DNA of 64,000 nt from Rickettsia typhi. Its GTDB lineage: Bacteria; Pseudomonadota; Alphaproteobacteria; Rickettsiales; Rickettsiaceae. Below the pieces are notes generated by a model. That model was given only the letters and a program-made list of their open reading frames with translations, ran no database searches and had not been told where the DNA came from. Within the stretch, counting starts at the first letter, position 1. Every line of letters starts with the position of its first letter. Shown piece by piece: positions 63,582 through 64,000 of this stretch. The stretch is taken from NCBI GenBank assembly GCA_945907105.1, contig CAMDSB010000003.1, forward strand, positions 1-64,000, written 5' to 3'. Both the position numbers and the translations under genes were made by a program.

Positions 63582-64000
63582 ATGTCTGGTCTAAAGCATC
63601 TTAGAAATAGGGTAAAGAGTATTAAATCTACTCAAAAAATTACCAAAGCTATGCATGTGGTATCTGCTGCAAAGCTAAAAAAACTAAAAGATCAAGCGGA
63701 GAATATAAATGATTATTCTTCTGTGCTTGGTACCATTATGTATGATATTTCTGCAAGTGGCAATCTGATGGATTTACCGGCAGAGGATCGCAAATTTTTT
63801 AGTAAAGAGCTTGAAAATATGCCTCATCTTTTAGTAGTTCTTACGTCAGAGAGAGGTTTGTGTGGTGGTTTTAATTCAAGTGTAATCAAACGAGTTAAAC
63901 TTGACATAAAAAAACTAAAAGCGGATGGCAAGGAAGTTAAATTGCTAGTTATAGGTAAAAAAGGTATAGATGCTCTGAAAAATGAATTTGGTAAGCAAAT
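63582..64000 (+). CDS. atpG: ATP synthase gamma subunit, cut by the window end
   Basis: The 139 residues seen begin SGLKHLRNRVKSIKSTQKIT and contain MHVVSAAKLKK and VLTSERGLCGGFNSSV, diagnostic of the rotating gamma subunit. AAGGA sits 4 bases before ATG 63582. The C-terminal helix lies outside the window. Confidence 0.95.
   Translation, partial: MSGLKHLRNRVKSIKSTQKITKAMHVVSAAKLKKLKDQAENINDYSSVLGTIMYDISASGNLMDLPAEDRKFFSKELENMPHLLVVLTSERGLCGGFNSSVIKRVKLDIKKLKADGKEVKLLVIGKKGIDALKNEFGKQ

Noticed and set aside
1-64000. CRISPR arrays, rRNA genes, tRNA genes, tmRNA, RNase P RNA, prophage
   Set aside because: No regularly spaced repeats, no conserved RNA cores in the gaps, and no phage structural genes were seen.

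Overview
The window is AT-rich, tightly packed DNA from an alphaproteobacterium, almost certainly an obligate intracellular member of the Rickettsiales, probably Rickettsiaceae or a close relative. The evidence is the mix of alphaproteobacterial cell-cycle genes (a CckA-type hybrid kinase, MipZ), several MFS and amino-acid/dicarboxylate carriers, ankyrin proteins, a RickA-like WH2/polyproline protein, a cytosolic-type lipase that could be an effector, an EAL protein, an outer-membrane beta-barrel protein and several broken genes. LpxB shows that lipid A is made, which argues against Orientia. The species cannot be named from the sequence.

Layout. 1-3.4 kb: the tail of an IS110-type transposase, a small His-rich membrane peptide, an outer-membrane barrel protein and an MFS carrier. 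3.5-11.7 kb: a solid block of leftward genes. It holds an AEC carrier plus malic enzyme (a likely malate use pair), an ankyrin protein, and an operon of a frameshifted dicarboxylate/amino-acid symporter, a HIT protein, a Bcr/CflA exporter and an RDD protein. 10.96-11.56 kb is non-coding, has several DnaA-box-like sites and marks a change in gene direction, so it is an origin candidate. 11.9-15.8 kb: rpmH-rnpA, the RickA-like protein with two polyproline/WH2 modules, an unknown partner and a small ankyrin protein. 15.9-21.6 kb (leftward): addB, a VTT-type membrane protein, lpxB and a frameshifted phosphoethanolamine transferase. 21.7-27.4 kb: ruvX, an RlmD/TrmA-type RNA methyltransferase, a TrpR-like repressor with a TrpX-like binding protein, phasin, UbiK-like, BolA and an EAL phosphodiesterase.

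27.8-38.4 kb is the accessory-looking part: an Na+/solute symporter fused to a histidine kinase, a frameshifted membrane protein of unknown family, a MarR-like/LuxR-like regulator pair, a lipase-like protein, an ABC exporter, an orphan small protein and wide non-coding gaps. 38.4-46.6 kb: rmuC, mipZ, pepA, comEC, cckA, rsmE. 46.7-52.7 kb: rnhB, a divergent heme-copper-oxidase-like protein, folE, proS-lolE-lolD. 52.8-58.2 kb: rimP-nusA-infB-rbfA, then rpmB-rpmE. 58.4-64 kb: ruvAB (leftward), an MFS carrier and the start of the ATP synthase operon (atpH-atpA-atpG, the last cut by the window edge).

The core genes serve translation, energy, envelope lipid and lipoprotein export, and recombination. 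The accessory genes point to host interaction (actin, lipase, ankyrins), nutrient import and regulation. Three genes (symporter, lipid A transferase, orphan membrane protein) carry single-base frameshifts. This fits early gene decay, but base-calling error in the assembly is an equal possibility, at least for the homopolymer case. No CRISPR array, rRNA or tRNA gene was found.
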